A stretch of 64,000 bases of DNA, from NCBI GenBank assembly GCA_039720395.1, contig JBBPBK010000066.1, positions 62,001 to 126,000 on the forward strand, read 5' to 3'. Within the stretch, counting starts at the first letter, position 1, and each line of letters starts with the position of its first letter. The notes beneath the pieces are model-generated. The model did not search any database and had not been told where the DNA came from. It saw only the letters and a program-made list of their open reading frames with translations. Below, one piece after another: positions 12,616-25,400 of this stretch. Source of the stretch: Liquidambar formosana. Lineage: Eukaryota > Streptophyta > Magnoliopsida > Saxifragales > Altingiaceae. A program made the translations under genes and the position numbers.

Positions 12616-13677
12616 TTCTCCCCTATTTGGAAAGAATTCACCCTCGAATTTGTAGCCTCATCCTTGGAGCTATCTTCATGATAAGGAACCAAGTGCTTGA
12701 CATCGAAGAGTACGAATACTACTACCACATTTGCAGTTGCTGATATCTCAGATGGAGTGCTTGATCTGCAATGGTGCGATTGCACAAAAGTGATCGTTCC
12801 ACACCTTACATCATCATCCCTATTCTCCCCCTGTTTGGAGAGAGTTCATCCCCGAACTCTATGGGTTAGCTTTACAGAAGTATTGATGTCGACCACTCCA
12901 TTGGAATAAATACTTTGAAGACTTTTTTTTGTTTCAATTGCCTCCAAAATTTATTTTCCCAAAATTTTATAACAAAAAAAATTTTCTCTGCACCCTTCAT
13001 CTCATTCAAAGTTTTCAGCAGTAGAGGATTAACAATAGAACACATATTGTCAATTCTAATAAAATCATAACGCTTCAGTTCTTCAACGACAAAAACTTTA
13101 TCCTCTTGAAAATCACAATGTTTAAATTCCTCAACTCTAGAAATTTCAACGCAATGAATATTAACTGAATCAAAATTACTCTCTAAATAATTTTTTTCAG
13201 GTGCCTTGTAGGTTATAGCTTCCTCTTGCCCTTCCAAATTTTCCATAATATTTGACTCAATATTATCATCACAATATTCATCAAAAATAGGCGGAGAATT
13301 AAAATCAACTAGTTTTCAGATTTATCATCACCAAAATTATTAAAAGAAAAATTTCCCATGAATTCAAAATTCTTACCTCCTTCAGCTTCATTCAAATCTT
13401 CATTCTCTACAACAACATCCTCAACACAAACATCCTCAACCAAAATATCCTCAACACTGTCTTTGTCCATAGAATGTAGAGATGGAGGTCAACGACTATG
13501 ACACCGCTCAAGACGATAACTCTTGAATAGGGCTCGTATTTTGTCTTTGATTTCTTGTTTAATTCACGCCATGTCCTCACGATAATACACATCCTCCAGA
13601 TTGGCTTCATAGCCTCCGGCACGTCTTCCCCCTCGCCTTGGCATGACGGCAAGAACGAACTGGGCTTTGATACCAAC

Positions 13678-14092
13678 TGATGTAGCGAAAAATACACGGT
13701 CGAGACTAGCTCACCAAATTAATCAACAAGCTTCCACCAATATGTTGATTGTCGCAAGAACAATGCCAGATAGTAGGCAACCACAATCAATATTCTCTCA
13801 AGAACATGAAAGTAGGAAAATAAAAGAGAAACTCTCTTTCAATATTATTAATCAAAATAATCAAAGTCTGAACTAAAACTGTCTGCCGTAAGGCTTACAT
13901 CTCCTTATATAGAGAACTAATAAGAAAACCTAGTTCTACTAGAACAAGTAAGAATTAACTAGGAATCTAGTAAAGCAATAATTAAATAAAACAAAAGAAT
14001 TAAAACTAATAAAAATAACTAAAATAAAATAGAATCCCGATTCAGCAGCAGGGAAGAAGCCCATAGTACGTATGCCGATGCAATCTGCATCA
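13678..14092 (-). repeat. 5' LTR of the short LTR element
   Basis: 415 bp. Same ends as the partner repeat and adjacent to the primer binding site at about 13663-13677. By eye the two LTRs differ by several substitutions plus the repeat-number difference, so the insertion is not brand new. Confidence 0.85.
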
Positions 14093-15170
14093 CCTTTATA
14101 AGGCATCACAAATCTTTGGCTCCAAAAAGATGTAGTTATTCAAATATCAAGAAAATTTCCTACTCCTTCAAAGATAAACTAGGTCAAGGAGGTTTTGGAA
14201 ATGTGTACAAAAGAAAGCTACTTAATGGCCATCCTGTGGTAGTGAAGGTCTTGAAGGAAACCAAGGGGAACGGAGAAGATTTTAATAATGAAGTTGCAAA
14301 CATTAGTAGGACTTCTCATGTTAATGTCGTGACTCTTTTAGGTTTTTGTCTTGAGGGTCATAAACGAGCTCTCATCTACGAATTCGTGCCCAATGGAACG
14401 CTTGACAAGTTCATATACAAAGAAAATTCTTTGAAGATTGGTCAGCACTTGGGATGGGAAAAATTGCACCAAATTGCAATTGGGATTGGAGTACTTACAC
14501 CGTGGGTGCAACACAAAGATCTTGCATTTTGACATAAAACCTCACAACATTCTTCTTGATGAAGACTTGTCTTTTTCCGGTGTGTGATTTGTATGGATTA
14601 GTGAACGATAGTCAATCACAAATGCTGAGTATTTAGACATTTTATTTGTTTTTGGGCTACTAATTAAGGCCGCTATTTCACTGTCATTTATTGGTCATGT
14701 ACATTCATATAAGCATATCGAGCTTTTCAATCATATTTTAAAATCAAGTTCCATTTGTTTTAAAAGGAGTTGGTCCATGAATGGTAATATTTTTACTTTT
14801 AGGTTTTCTGACAAGTCCTTCACATCTCAATGCTTTGTTGATTTGGGTGCATTTCTTGCCCCTAGAGATAATTTGATCAAGTGACCATGAGTCAGGCCAT
14901 ACATAGAGTGAGGAGTTTATCAACACCAAAAGTATTGAGTAGAAACTTTGGTGGAGTCTCATAAGTCTGATGTCTATAGCTATGGAATAATAGTTCTAGA
15001 AATGGTTGGAGGAAGAAAGAGCAACAATGTTGGACATTGCTCCAATAAGTGCCCTGAGCTTGATGACAATTTAAGATGGCTTGGCAATATGACTGAAGAG
15101 GAAAATCTAATTGCGAGGAAAACGGTATTAGTAGGATCATGGTGTAACCAGATTATATGGGGCTTTGTGC

Positions 15171-16112
15171 TAGCCAGAGTACATGTTCAATGGCATTGTC
15201 TCCCACCTTCCCTATACAATCCAGAATGGGACCACCCCTTTGAGTCAACTCACTTTTGATTGTGCTCTCACTAGTTTTGAGCCATGACAATGACCCTCTT
15301 AACAAATGAAATTGCCCCAAGTCTGTTTGGGATTCGGCCAAAATATCAGTTTGCCAACCACCATCAGTCGGCAATGATTTTTTGGCCAAAGATCTGGGCC
15401 ATAAACATTACCATTAACATGGTTTTCCAAATTTTTGGTTCCAAATGAAGGATCTTGATTACTAACAACTTATGCCTGAGATTCACCTTAATCCAAGGCA
15501 AATCAATACCAGGAAAATTAGTCACATATTTAAACCTACAGTAAGACATTCATCTATAGGCCTTGGAAGGCAAATCTCAATCATATAATTCAGACTTCCA
15601 CAGAAATAAAAGCTTGCACGGCTAAAAACTAAAAAGAAATAAGATAAAGAAAAGGGGTATATAGATTTACCAAAATCCTTACAAACACTCATGATTTTCA
15701 GAACTTTTAGTTCCATTAAGATTTTACCAATAACACTATTTCACTATATTCTAACTTGTATCTTTCTATATAATGCTATCAAAGATTTTACCAATGTTGA
15801 TTCCATTATGACACGGGGGAAGTGTGTTGCCTTGGTTCCTTCATTTCTCTTTGTTTTCCATCTTGGATTAAGCAAATGTTGGATAAGCCTATAACATTAT
15901 TTCACCATATTCTCAAAGAATTCCCTTTTTTTTTGGGGGGGGGGGGGGGTTGAGCACTTACAATATTTTTGAACAATTGAATTGTAGGAATGAGGTGAAA
16001 ACTGTCACTAGCTGGGTTTATTTAATCAAATAGTAGTTGATGTAAAGTAGACAGTAACATTACTGGAGAATGAAAATTAGTCGTGTCAATACTTTTAAAA
16101 AGAAAAAAAAAA
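15171..16112. other. spacer with no gene seen
   Basis: Non-coding sequence between the pseudogene and the MULE-like element. It includes a G run at about 15937-15949. I see no coding region or element end that I can support. Confidence 0.5.
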
Positions 16113-16771
16113 GGGTAAATTGTAGAAAACTACCCCCACTTTTGGAGTGCGTTTTACTTTGGTACCCTCACGTTTAAAAAGCATCAATTTGGTACCTAAG
16201 ATTTTTGTTGACTCAAAATCAATAACGGTGTTATGTGATGAGAAAATGACATTTTTACCGTTCATAGAAATGACGTCATTTTGAAACACAACCCATTTCA
16301 CTCAGAGTTGGAAACACACGTGGCAACTCTAGTCAAACTCCGACTAACTCCATTTTTTCCATCCAACTATTGTCTTCCTTCTTTCTTTCTTTTTCTTTTC
16401 TTATTTATTTATTTTTTATTATTTTTTATTAACAGGAAGGAGGGAGAGAATGAGATGGGGGGTAGGAGAGGGAAGGACCTCAACTCCAGCCACTCCAGCC
16501 AACTCCCCACTCCGATCAACCCATGAATTCCACTCTTCCAGCCAACTCCATTTTTTTTCGGCCAATCTTCTCCGTTTTTTTTTTTTTTTTATTTTCCCTT
16601 CTGCTATGTTTAGAGAATTAGAGGCAGCCATGGCCGTCGTGATCAATCATGGCTGCAACCCCTTTTTCTCTTCATCTTTGCCGGTGACCCTATCTACATA
16701 AACCAACGCTGTGACCCCTTTTTTTTTATTCTCTAGTTGATTTTTTTCCCTTTCCAAATATATACAAGCAA

Positions 16772-16812
<41 letters not shown>

Positions 16813-17349
16813 AAAAAAGAAAAAGGAAGAACAGAAGATTGTGCTTCTATGGAAATGGCCTGCTATTATGGTTTGGTCTGGAGAGGAGAAGGAGAAAGTG
16901 CAAGAGAGAATGAGAGAGAAACTGGGAAAGGAGAGAGAGAGAGAGAAAAAAAAAAGAGAGGGGGAAGGGACAAGGTCTGCCAAAAGAAAATATTGTTTTA
17001 TTCTTTTGCCTCAAAAGAAAGAGAGAGAAAGAGGGGAGAGAGGGGACAAGGTCTGCAAAAAAAATGTTTTCTTTTTTATTCTTTTCCTCAGCACACTTTT
17101 TTCAACTGTTGAGGTTCTGAGGAGATAGGCGTTCCAAACACAAAAGGGCAAAAAGGGCATAAAATTATTAAATAAGGTCACGTGCACATGTCTGACTAAT
17201 TTACCGTTTGGTCAATAGACAGTTCTTTACGGCAGGACCCCAATTGAAACATTACTAAAACTTTGGATACCAAATTGACTCTTTTTAAACTTGAGGGTAC
17301 CAAAGTGAAACGCCCCCCAAAAATTAGGATAGTTTTCTACAATTTACCC
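16113..17349. mobile_element. non-autonomous MULE-like element with long TIRs
   Basis: The left end GGGTAAATTGTAGAAAACTA and following ACCCTCACGTTTAAAAAG are mirrored at the right end (CTTTTTAAACTTGAGGGTACC ... TAGTTTTCTACAATTTACCC). The arms are about 85 bp. Length is 1237 bp. The flanks are A runs on both sides, so an 8-9 bp duplication of A is possible but cannot be proved. The interior is low-complexity (an A run of about 50 near 16770-16810, GA-rich tracts) and has no transposase. The 9-bp-duplicating Mutator class is my best guess from the terminus. Confidence 0.7.
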
Positions 17350-17628
17350 AAAAAAAATTTAAAAACTAAGAAAAAGAAGTCAGAGTGCAATCCAAGGCAA
17401 ACATGGATATAATATCCTTCTAAGTTTTGAGGTATTGTAGGCAAATTTCAACCCATTTTTCTTACGAAAGATTCATAGTCCAAGTCAACAACCTTCTCTC
17501 TCAGTCTCTGAAAATTCTAAGTAGCTTACTTTTCTAATGGTGGAAGAACTTTCCTATCACTTTCCTTTGAATATTACAATGCTGCACATTGCCCACTAGG
17601 TGTTCTTCCTCGTGTTCTTATCAATTGA

Positions 17629-17987
17629 ATGCCCACGAGCTCTTCCCGTCATTCCTTCTACGCTTTGCCATCACCTTCTTCTTTATCTTTAATATGATTA
17701 CCACATCTTACTGTGTGGACAATGAATCGGAGTGCAGTAATCTTTACAGGATCGAAGACATTCAAAACATTGGGTATCCTTTTTGGGGAAATGTTAGACC
17801 CCACTTCTGTGGTCTCCAAGGGTTCGAGCTCAGGTGCATAAATGGTAAATAACCCATTATAGATATTGATACATAGAGTTTCCGCATACTAGATATCAAT
17901 AAATCTCATCATACCATGAGGATTACTCGAATGGACTTGTGGTACGATATTTGTCTTATGCAATTCCGTAACACCACCCTCAATTAC
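17629..17987 (+). pseudogene. LRK10L ectodomain exon, first half, interrupted by the transposon nest
   Basis: Signal-peptide-like start followed by IEDIQNIGYPFWGN and HFCGLQGFELRC, the opening of a GUB_WAK domain. The likely ATG at 17629 is out of frame with the domain, and a stop follows at about 17850, so it was already decaying. At 17987 it is cut by the solo LTR. The second half of the same exon resumes at 32456 after a 5-bp duplication ATTAC, with matching homologous positions (compare the intact exon at 41980, around its LNYT motif). Confidence 0.85.
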
Positions 17988-19203
17988 TATTATGACCCAA
18001 ATTAATTAAGCCATGATCAATAGTAATAAAAAAACTTTATTTAATAAATCCTTTAATAAAATGTGGATGACACGTGTTAAAACCTCAACCATTTCAATAG
18101 ATTTCCGGTATGATCCATCCGTAAATAGGACATACCATCATGAAAATCTGTTAGAAAATCCATTTGTAAAAATTTCCTGTCATCCATACAAGTGGTATCA
18201 TCCCATGCATCGCATTCCACAATTACCCACATCCATAAATAATTAAAATTACAACCCCGATTTAATTTACATTTACATTGGCCATTAACCCTAAATATAA
18301 ATTAATGAAATACATTCATTTATCCTTGAATTATACATTTTATAAAATTCATTATAATCATCCAGGTAGATTATCACTACAACAAATTTAATTTTTAATG
18401 ACGTTCAAAAAATGCTATTTAAACAAATCTATAGCGTTTTTAGGAATGTCATCTTAGCCCATGCTATTAAAAAGTCTTAGTTTTCATAACATTCTTTGAA
18501 TGTTATAAAAGCATAACAATAGCATTTGGTCCTAACTATTAAAACAATGTTATAGCATTCATTGCATGATATACACTATAGCATTTTTTGAGCGTTAAGA
18601 AAGTGATATAATGGCATTTGTTGCTAGCTATGAAAAGGATATTACAACTTTCTCAAAACATTATTAAGAAGATATTATAGCAATTGTTACTAGCTATTGA
18701 AAGAATACTATAGCATTCTTTGAACACTACTAAAAATATATAATAGCATTAATAGCATTGTTTGCCCATTATGAAAGTGATATGATAACATCCTCTACTA
18801 GTTATTAAAAGGAGCTTATAGCTTTTTCTACATGTTTTTAATACACTATAGCATTTCTTACATTCTATAAAAATGGAATAATGTTTTTGAATGCTATACG
18901 CTCTGAAAAAGTTCCAATATCATTCTTTGAACACCATAAAAAACTATCAGCATTCAAATATGGCCTCATTATGAAAAAGTTCCAATATCATTTACCTTGC
19001 AACAGAAAAAATGTTTGATAGTGACCCCACGTGCGTGTATATTTAATTTTATATGATAATGATAATGCTAGGTGTATATTTTCAGCTTCAACATGGCTTC
19101 TCAGAAGACCAGATGGGGGTTTGTAGTCATGTAGAACAAATGGGATTGATAATATACGATATAGTGATGTGACCAAGACAGCATATAAAATGGTAGCTGT
19201 ATG

Positions 19204-20639
19204 TGTTGGCCTAAATGGCTTAATCCCCGAGGTTTTGATGATAACAATACATAAGAAGATGTTTAAAGGACTAATGAGCATTTAAGTGATGAATCTAGAC
19301 AGGTATCAAAGCCACTAAATGGTTCAAAGCAGCAAGGATCAAAATGCACAAAGCAAAGCAAAGCAAAGATGTTAAGAAAGCAATGGATCCATCAATTGTT
19401 CAAGAGCAATCAAGTTTTATCAAGTCAATTTGTGACAACACTAGGAAAATCTTGTAAGATTGTTTTCAATCCTTGCTCACCAGTTGGAAGGGCTTAAAAC
19501 TTTACAAATTCAATGACCTTAAAGACTTAAAAATGACAAACTATTCAAAAGGAAAGAAAGTTGTATTTTGTCTGAAATCAGGGATTTTTAGACGGCTGAA
19601 ACAATGTTTCAGCCGGCTGAAAATGAGGTTTCAGCAGGCTGAATCTTTTTCAGCAGGCTGAAAAAGTTAACTCCTATAGAACACCCTCTCTGTATTTTTC
19701 AGACGGCTCTTTGAGCCGGCTGAAATTCAGTTTGAGCCGGCTGAAAGTTTGATCAGACGGCTGAAGGAGCAGGCTTGCTCACATACCAAATGTTAACCTC
19801 TCTGAAATTTTCAGCAGCCTTAATCAGACGGCTGAAATGACACTTCAGACGACTGAAAGTCAGGTTTAAGACGGCTGAGAAATATGAACTTGTGTTCCTC
19901 TTTTACACCCTCTCTGGAATATTCAGTAGCCTCACTCAGACGGCTGAAAAGGATGTTTCAGACGGCTGAAAGATTTTTCAGCCGGCTGAAAACCTCGGGA
20001 AAATTATAACGGCTAGTTTTTTAACGGATATTTGAAGCATTTATTGCCCACCAAACTTCTTTTCCCGGCATTTATTGTTCCAGAACGGCTAGTATGGACC
20101 CCTTGAGTATAAATACAAGGCTTGAGCTCATTTATGAGCATTCATTGAGCTAAAACAAGAAAATCAATTACAAGCCCTAATTCCTCTTGTGAGCATTCAT
20201 TGAAATCAATCAATAGCTGAAGTGTGCTTTCATTTTGCTGTGTATTTACTCTTTGAGAGAGCCTTCTTTGTACACAAAATCATCTCCAAATACTTTGTAT
20301 CAAAAGGGTTGTGAATACCCTCACTTGTAAGCACTTGAGAAGAGTGCATTTGGCTAAGTGTTGGTGAAGAACACTCAAGTTGTAAAGGTTTGCTGCTCCA
20401 CCTTGAAGGAGAGTGATAGTGGATTGGTGAATCCTCAAGCGCGCTCTTGAGGCGAGGACGTAGGCGGGAGGCTGAACCTCGTTATATCGTTTGCATTCTT
20501 CTTCCCTTAATCTCTTTATTATTGCATTGTCTTACATTTAATTTTGCTTGCAATAATCTGAGTTTAGTTTGCTATAATTTTTTTTAATTGGCCTATAACC
20601 CTATTCACCCCCCTCTAGGGTTATTCACTTGGGACTACA
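19204..20639 (+). repeat. 5' LTR of the copia element
   Basis: 1436 bp, TGTTGGCC ... GACTACA. TATA box TATAAATA at 20108. The region 19588-19996 holds about 14 copies of a motif close to CAGACGGCTGAA or CAGCCGGCTGAA. It differs from the 3' LTR mainly by a roughly 37-bp indel within that motif array (near 19590-19670). Confidence 0.93.
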
Positions 20640-20641
20640 AT

Positions 20642-20653
20642 TGGTATTAGAGC
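20642..20653 (+). promoter_or_regulatory. primer binding site (initiator-Met tRNA type)
   Basis: TGGTATTAGAGC two bases after the LTR end. It differs at one position from the usual plant copia site TGGTATCAGAGC. Confidence 0.8.
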
Positions 20654-20695
20654 CCAACCTCTAGCATTTGACATATTTGTCTTGCGAGGAACGAT

Positions 20696-22000
20696 ATGGC
20701 CAACTATAGTGGTAACGGATTCTCCGAAGGACAATCGTCCAATAGACCACCACTTTTCAATGGAGATGCATCTCTCTACAATTTTTGGAAAATTAGAATG
20801 CAAATCTTTATTCAATCCACTAGCTATGAGCTGTGGAACATTACTTCTAAGGGTCCTTTAATCCCTACTAAAGTGGTAGATGGAGTTACACTTCCTAAAG
20901 TACCACAAGAATACACCACAGCTGATCACAAGTCCCTAGAACTTAATTCCAAAGCCATTGGGCTGTTATATTGTGCTCTAACTAATGATGAGTTTAGCAA
21001 AATCTCTAGGTGCACTAGTGCCAAAGAGATATGGGATACATTGGAGGTTACCTATGAAGGAACATCTCAAGTAAAAGAAGCTAAAATTAACATGCTTGTT
21101 TGTGAATATGAAATGTTCAAAATGAAAAAAGATGAATCTATTAGAGATATGTTTGCTAGATTTAATGCTATTATCAATCTCTTGAGTTCTCTTGGAAAAA
21201 CTTACACTAACTCCGAATTGGTGAGAAAAATTCTTAGGAGCTTGCCTAAGCAATGGGATGTCCTCACCACAACTCTACTTCAATCAAAGGAGCTATCATC
21301 AATGACCTTGAGTGATCTTGATGGCAACTTAGTCACACAAGAACTCGCATTCAAAGCTCGTGAAATTGATGAAGGAAAGACTTCCAAGAGTATGGCTCTC
21401 AAAGCCTCACAAGATGAAGAAGAAACACCAAGTGAAGAATGTGAAAATGATGAAGATGAAGACATTGCTTTCATTTCTCACAAGCTCAAAAGGTTCTTTT
21501 CTAGAAGAAATCAAGGAAGGAGATTCAACAAGGGAGACTCCTCCAAAAGAATTCCAAATAGAGGAGAGACTTCAAATAGAGAACCTCAAGTGTGTTTTGA
21601 ATGTAAGAAGCCCGGGCATATCAAGATAAATTGCCCCCAACTCAACAACAACTACAACAAGACGAGCCACAACAACAACAACTTCAAGGACAATAGAAAA
21701 TTCAAGAAGAAGGCTTTCACCGTCACTTGGGATGATGAAGCAAATAGTGATGAAGAAGATGAGGAGGCTTCATGCGATCAAGAAGTTGCAAACTTTTGTC
21801 TCATGGCAAAAGAAGACGAGGTAATCGAACCTAATTCTATTGATTATCCTATAGAAGAACCTCCTACTTATGAAGAACTACAAGATGCTCTTGAAGATAC
21901 TTTTCTTGAATTAAAAAGATTTTCTCACAAAAACAATGACTTGAAAAAGAATATCTCATCTCTTCAAGAAGAATTAAATGCTTTGAAAATGAGAACTTAG
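20696..22000 (+). CDS. gag: copia gag polyprotein, main part
   Basis: Nucleocapsid/capsid protein of the retroelement, 434 residues to the stop. A UBN2/DUF4219-like gag region fills about residues 15-240 (includes LYNFWKIRMQ and a TYEGTSQVKEAKI stretch). A zinc knuckle C-X2-C-X4-H-X4-C is at residues 299-312, then Asn-rich, acidic and coiled-coil-prone segments. The ATG at 20696 follows the primer site closely. The frame ends at a TAG within ATGAGAACTTAG; a one-base change in the A run at about 21986 would connect it to the following frame. This looks like a recent frameshift, not a normal gag end. Confidence 0.88.
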   Translation: MANYSGNGFSEGQSSNRPPLFNGDASLYNFWKIRMQIFIQSTSYELWNITSKGPLIPTKVVDGVTLPKVPQEYTTADHKSLELNSKAIGLLYCALTNDEFSKISRCTSAKEIWDTLEVTYEGTSQVKEAKINMLVCEYEMFKMKKDESIRDMFARFNAIINLLSSLGKTYTNSELVRKILRSLPKQWDVLTTTLLQSKELSSMTLSDLDGNLVTQELAFKAREIDEGKTSKSMALKASQDEEETPSEECENDEDEDIAFISHKLKRFFSRRNQGRRFNKGDSSKRIPNRGETSNREPQVCFECKKPGHIKINCPQLNNNYNKTSHNNNNFKDNRKFKKKAFTVTWDDEANSDEEDEEASCDQEVANFCLMAKEDEVIEPNSIDYPIEEPPTYEELQDALEDTFLELKRFSHKNNDLKKNISSLQEELNALKMRT

Positions 22001-22425
22001 AGTTAAAGAGCAAGATAGACTCACCCCCTACCATCTCTCAATCTAATCTTGAAAGTGAAAACACTTCATTGAAAGAAAAGATTGAAGACTTGACTAATAC
22101 CTTGGCCAAGTTTACCAATGGAAGGGATAACTTGGATAAGATATTAACTAGTCAAAGATGGTGCTTTGACAAGGCCGGAATTGGTTATCAAGAAAATGTT
22201 AAACAAAAATCCTACATTAACTTCTTCCCTAAACCCAAGGTTGCTAGCACACCTAAAATCTCATGTACTTATTGTAATAAGGAAGGACACAATGCTTATA
22301 CTTGTAACATGAGAAGAAGACCAAAAAGATTCACCAAGAAGGTGTGGGTGGTTAAGGGAACCTCACCTCCTATGGCTAACCCCTATGGACCCAAGAAAGT
22401 ATGGGTACCAAAGAAAGCTACTTGA
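22001..22425 (+). CDS. copia gag, C-terminal part in shifted frame
   Basis: Open frame from just before 22001 to the TGA at 22423-22425. It reads as the rest of gag: a Lys/Asn-rich coiled stretch, a second zinc-knuckle-like C-X2-C-X4-H-X4-C near 22264-22305, and a basic tail with repeated KVWV motifs. It has no good start of its own, so it is the separated end of the upstream ORF. The pol frame starts 17 bases later in a different frame, which fits a gag-pol junction needing recoding. Confidence 0.75.
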
Positions 22426-22441
22426 ACTTGTGTAGGTATGC

Positions 22442-25400
22442 TTGAAGTCCTCAAGCAATGAGAAATGGTTTCTTGATAGCGGTTGCTCAAGGCATATGAC
22501 GGGTGATAGATCAAAGTTCGTCTCTTTGAAGCCCAAGGATGGCGGCTACGTGACATTTGGAGACAATGCCAAGGGTAAGATAATTGGCATTGGAAAGGTT
22601 GGTAAGAATTCCCCACTTTGTGTTGAAAATGTTTTGTTAGTTGATGGCTTAAAGCATAATCTCCTTAGCATTAGTCAATTATGTGATAAAGGCTATAGAG
22701 TTACTTTTAAATCAAATAAATGCATAATTGAGGATGATGATAAGACCCTATTCGTTGCATATAGGATTGGTAACATCTATGCTATAGAGTTCGAAGAAAT
22801 CGCATTACAAAATGTACATTGCTTCTCCGCTTTAAATGAAAATCATTGGTTATGGCATAGAAGGCTTGGACATGCTAGCATGGATTTGATTTCAAAACTT
22901 TCTAGGCATGAACTAGTTAGAGGTTTACCAAAAGCAAAGTTTTCAAAAGATGGTGTTTGTAGTGCATGCCAATTTGGAAAACAAACCAAGTCTTCTTTTA
23001 AAACAAAATCTCATATTTCAACTACTAGACCTTTGCAACTCATTCATATGGACTTATTTGGACCCATTGCTATTGCAAGTCTTGGAGGGAAGCATTATGC
23101 ATTTGTGATTGTTGATGACTACTCTAGATATACATGGGTGTTCTTCCTTGCACATAAAGATGAGACTCATGCTACATTTATTGCATATTGTAGAAGAGTC
23201 CAAAATGAGAAAGGCTATACCATTACACATGTTAGGAGTGATAGGGGGAGCGAATTTGTCAATAAAGATATTGAACAATATTGTAACGAAAATGGTTTTG
23301 ATCATAATTTCTCCGCTCCTAGAACTCCTCAACAAAATGGTGTGGTTGAAAGAAAGAATAGAACTCTTGAAGAAATGTCTAGAACCATGCTTAATGAACA
23401 TTCCTTGCCTCAATACTTTTGGGCCGAAGCCGTTAACACCGCATGCTATGTTATGAATCGAGTGCTATTAAGATCTAAACTTGGTAAAACTCTCTATGAA
23501 TTATGGAATGATAAGAAGCCTAACATAGGTTACTTTAGAGTTTTTGGTTGTAAATGCTTTATATTAAATGATAGAGATAAACTTTCCAAATTTGATTCTA
23601 AATCCGATGAAGGTGTGTTTCTTGGTTATTATATGAAGAGCAAAGCATATAGGGTGTTTAATAAGAGAACTTTAACCGTTCAAGAATCAATGCATGTTGT
23701 ATTTGATGAAACTAACCCACTTACTCCCAAGAGAAATGTGGATGATGATGATATAGGTACAAGTTTGCAAGAACAAGTTGAGAACTTGAATCTTAATGAC
23801 AAGCAAGACCCACAAAGCAAAGACAAAGAGAAGGAAGAAGATGAAGTCATTGAAATCAAGAAACCGGAAGAAGAAATAGAAATTGAAGACACTCCACTTC
23901 ATCCGGATGTCACCAAGACTTGGAAGTTTGTGAGGAATCATCCTAAGGATCAAATCCTAGGTGAACCCTCACGTGGGGTAAGAACTCGTTCTTCCATGAG
24001 AAATATATGTGATCATCTTGCATTTTTATCTCAAATTGAACCTAAGAACATAAATGAAGCCGAAAGTGATGAATCTTGGATACTAGCTATGCAAAAAGAG
24101 CTTAACCAATTTGAAAGGAACAAGGTTTGGACCTTAGTTCCTAGACCACATGACCATGGTGTAATAGGCACCAAGTGGGTATATAGAAACAAGAAGGATG
24201 AATCGGGCACCATTGTAAGAAACAAGGCACGTCTAGTTGCCCAAGGTTTCAATCAACAAGAAGGCATTGATTATGATGAAACATATGCACCGGTTGCTAG
24301 ACTTGAAGCCATTAGGATGTTACTTGCATTTGCATGTCATAAAGATTTCAAATTATTTCAAATGGATGTCAAGAGTGCCTTTTTAAATGGTTTTATTGAA
24401 GAGGAAGTTTATGTTGAACAACCTCCCGGTTTTGAAAGTCATGAATTTCCAAACCACGTATTTAAATTATCAAAAGCTTTGTATGGGTTGAAACAAGCTC
24501 CTAGAGCTTGGTATGAGAGACTTAGTGGTTTCCTAATCAAAAACGGTTTCAAAAGAGGAAAACTTGACACCACACTTTTTATCAAAACCATTGATAAGGA
24601 CATGCTTATTATTCAAATATATGTTGATGACATTATTTTTGGTTCTACTAATGTAAGTTTATGTGAGGATTTTGCTAAAGTCATGCAAGAAGAATTTGAA
24701 ATGAGCATGATGGGCGAACTCAATTTCTTCCTTGGATTACAAATCAAGCAAACAAAGGAAGGAACCTTCTTAAATCAATCCAAATATGTCAAAGATTTAA
24801 TCAAGAAGTATGGATTGGAAGATGGAAGGAATTTCGCCACACCAATGAGCACCTCCATCAAACTCGAGAAAGATGAGAAAGGTAAATGCGTGGATCAAAA
24901 GAAATACCGAGGTATGATTGGTAGTTTACTTTATCTCACCGCTAGTAGACCGGATATTATGTATAGTGTATGTTTGTGTGCTAGATATCAATCATGTCCT
25001 AAAGAATCTCACATGTTTGCCGTTAAACGCATATTTAAATATCTTAGTGGCACTATTAATCTTGGCATATGGTATCCTAAATTCACATCATTTGACATGC
25101 TTAGTTTCTCCGATGCGGACTTTGCCGGATGCAAAGATGGTCGCAAAAGCACAAGTGGGACGTGTCACTTTCTTGGACACTCCCTAGTTTCTTGGTTTAG
25201 CAAGAAACAAACTTCGGTTGCTCTTTCTACAGCCGAGGCCGAGTATTTGGCGGCCGGAAGTTGTTGTGCACAAGTATTGTACATGAAACAACAACTTGAG
25301 GACTTTGGACTTCATTATGATCATATTCCCATAAAATGTGATAATACAAGTGCAATTAATCTTACTAAGAATCCTATTCAGCACTCACGAACCAAACATA

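Larger units (their letters stand above)
12129..14092 (-). mobile_element. short LTR retroelement, probably non-autonomous, inserted in kinase exon
   Basis: Two direct repeats, 12129-12615 and 13678-14092, both start TGATG and end CTGCATCA. They are bounded by a perfect 5-bp target duplication CCTTT (12124-12128 and 14093-14097) that restores the kinase reading when joined. On the minus strand a TGGTATCAAAGC primer site (like initiator-Met tRNA) lies just inside the 13678 repeat, and a purine tract (AGGGGAGAA) lies beside the other repeat, so the element runs right to left. The 1.06-kb interior has only broken frames (the largest on the minus strand near 13407-13697 and 12872-13246), too short for pol. 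It may be a worn Ty3/gypsy derivative. Confidence 0.85.
11841..15170 (+). pseudogene. LRK10L non-RD kinase pseudogene, split by an LTR element and internally deleted
   Basis: The juxtamembrane exon 11841-11873 keeps its acceptor, donor and phase. The next exon opens at 11995 with the membrane span but meets a TGA at about 12066. It is cut at 12128 by an LTR retroelement and resumes at 14093, in sequence that still encodes PKRCSYSNIKK, GQGGFGNV, VVVKVLKE and ALIYEF. A deletion after the [13 protein letters not shown] stretch removes AQGLEYLHR and shifts the frame. At about 14571 the sequence jumps to the 3' flank. A second fragment (14937-15170) carries part of the C-lobe (VESHKSDVYSYG, VGGRKS). 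It is clearly dead, but was the same type of gene as 49397-50707. Confidence 0.88.

Noticed and set aside
16726..17128. Overlapping open frames rich in Phe/Ser or Lys/Glu/Arg
   Set aside because: They come from A and GA runs inside the MULE-like element.
19588..19996. Regularly recurring short repeat resembling a CRISPR array
   Set aside because: The repeat is 12 bases, degenerate and irregularly spaced, lies within a retrotransposon LTR and the host is a plant.
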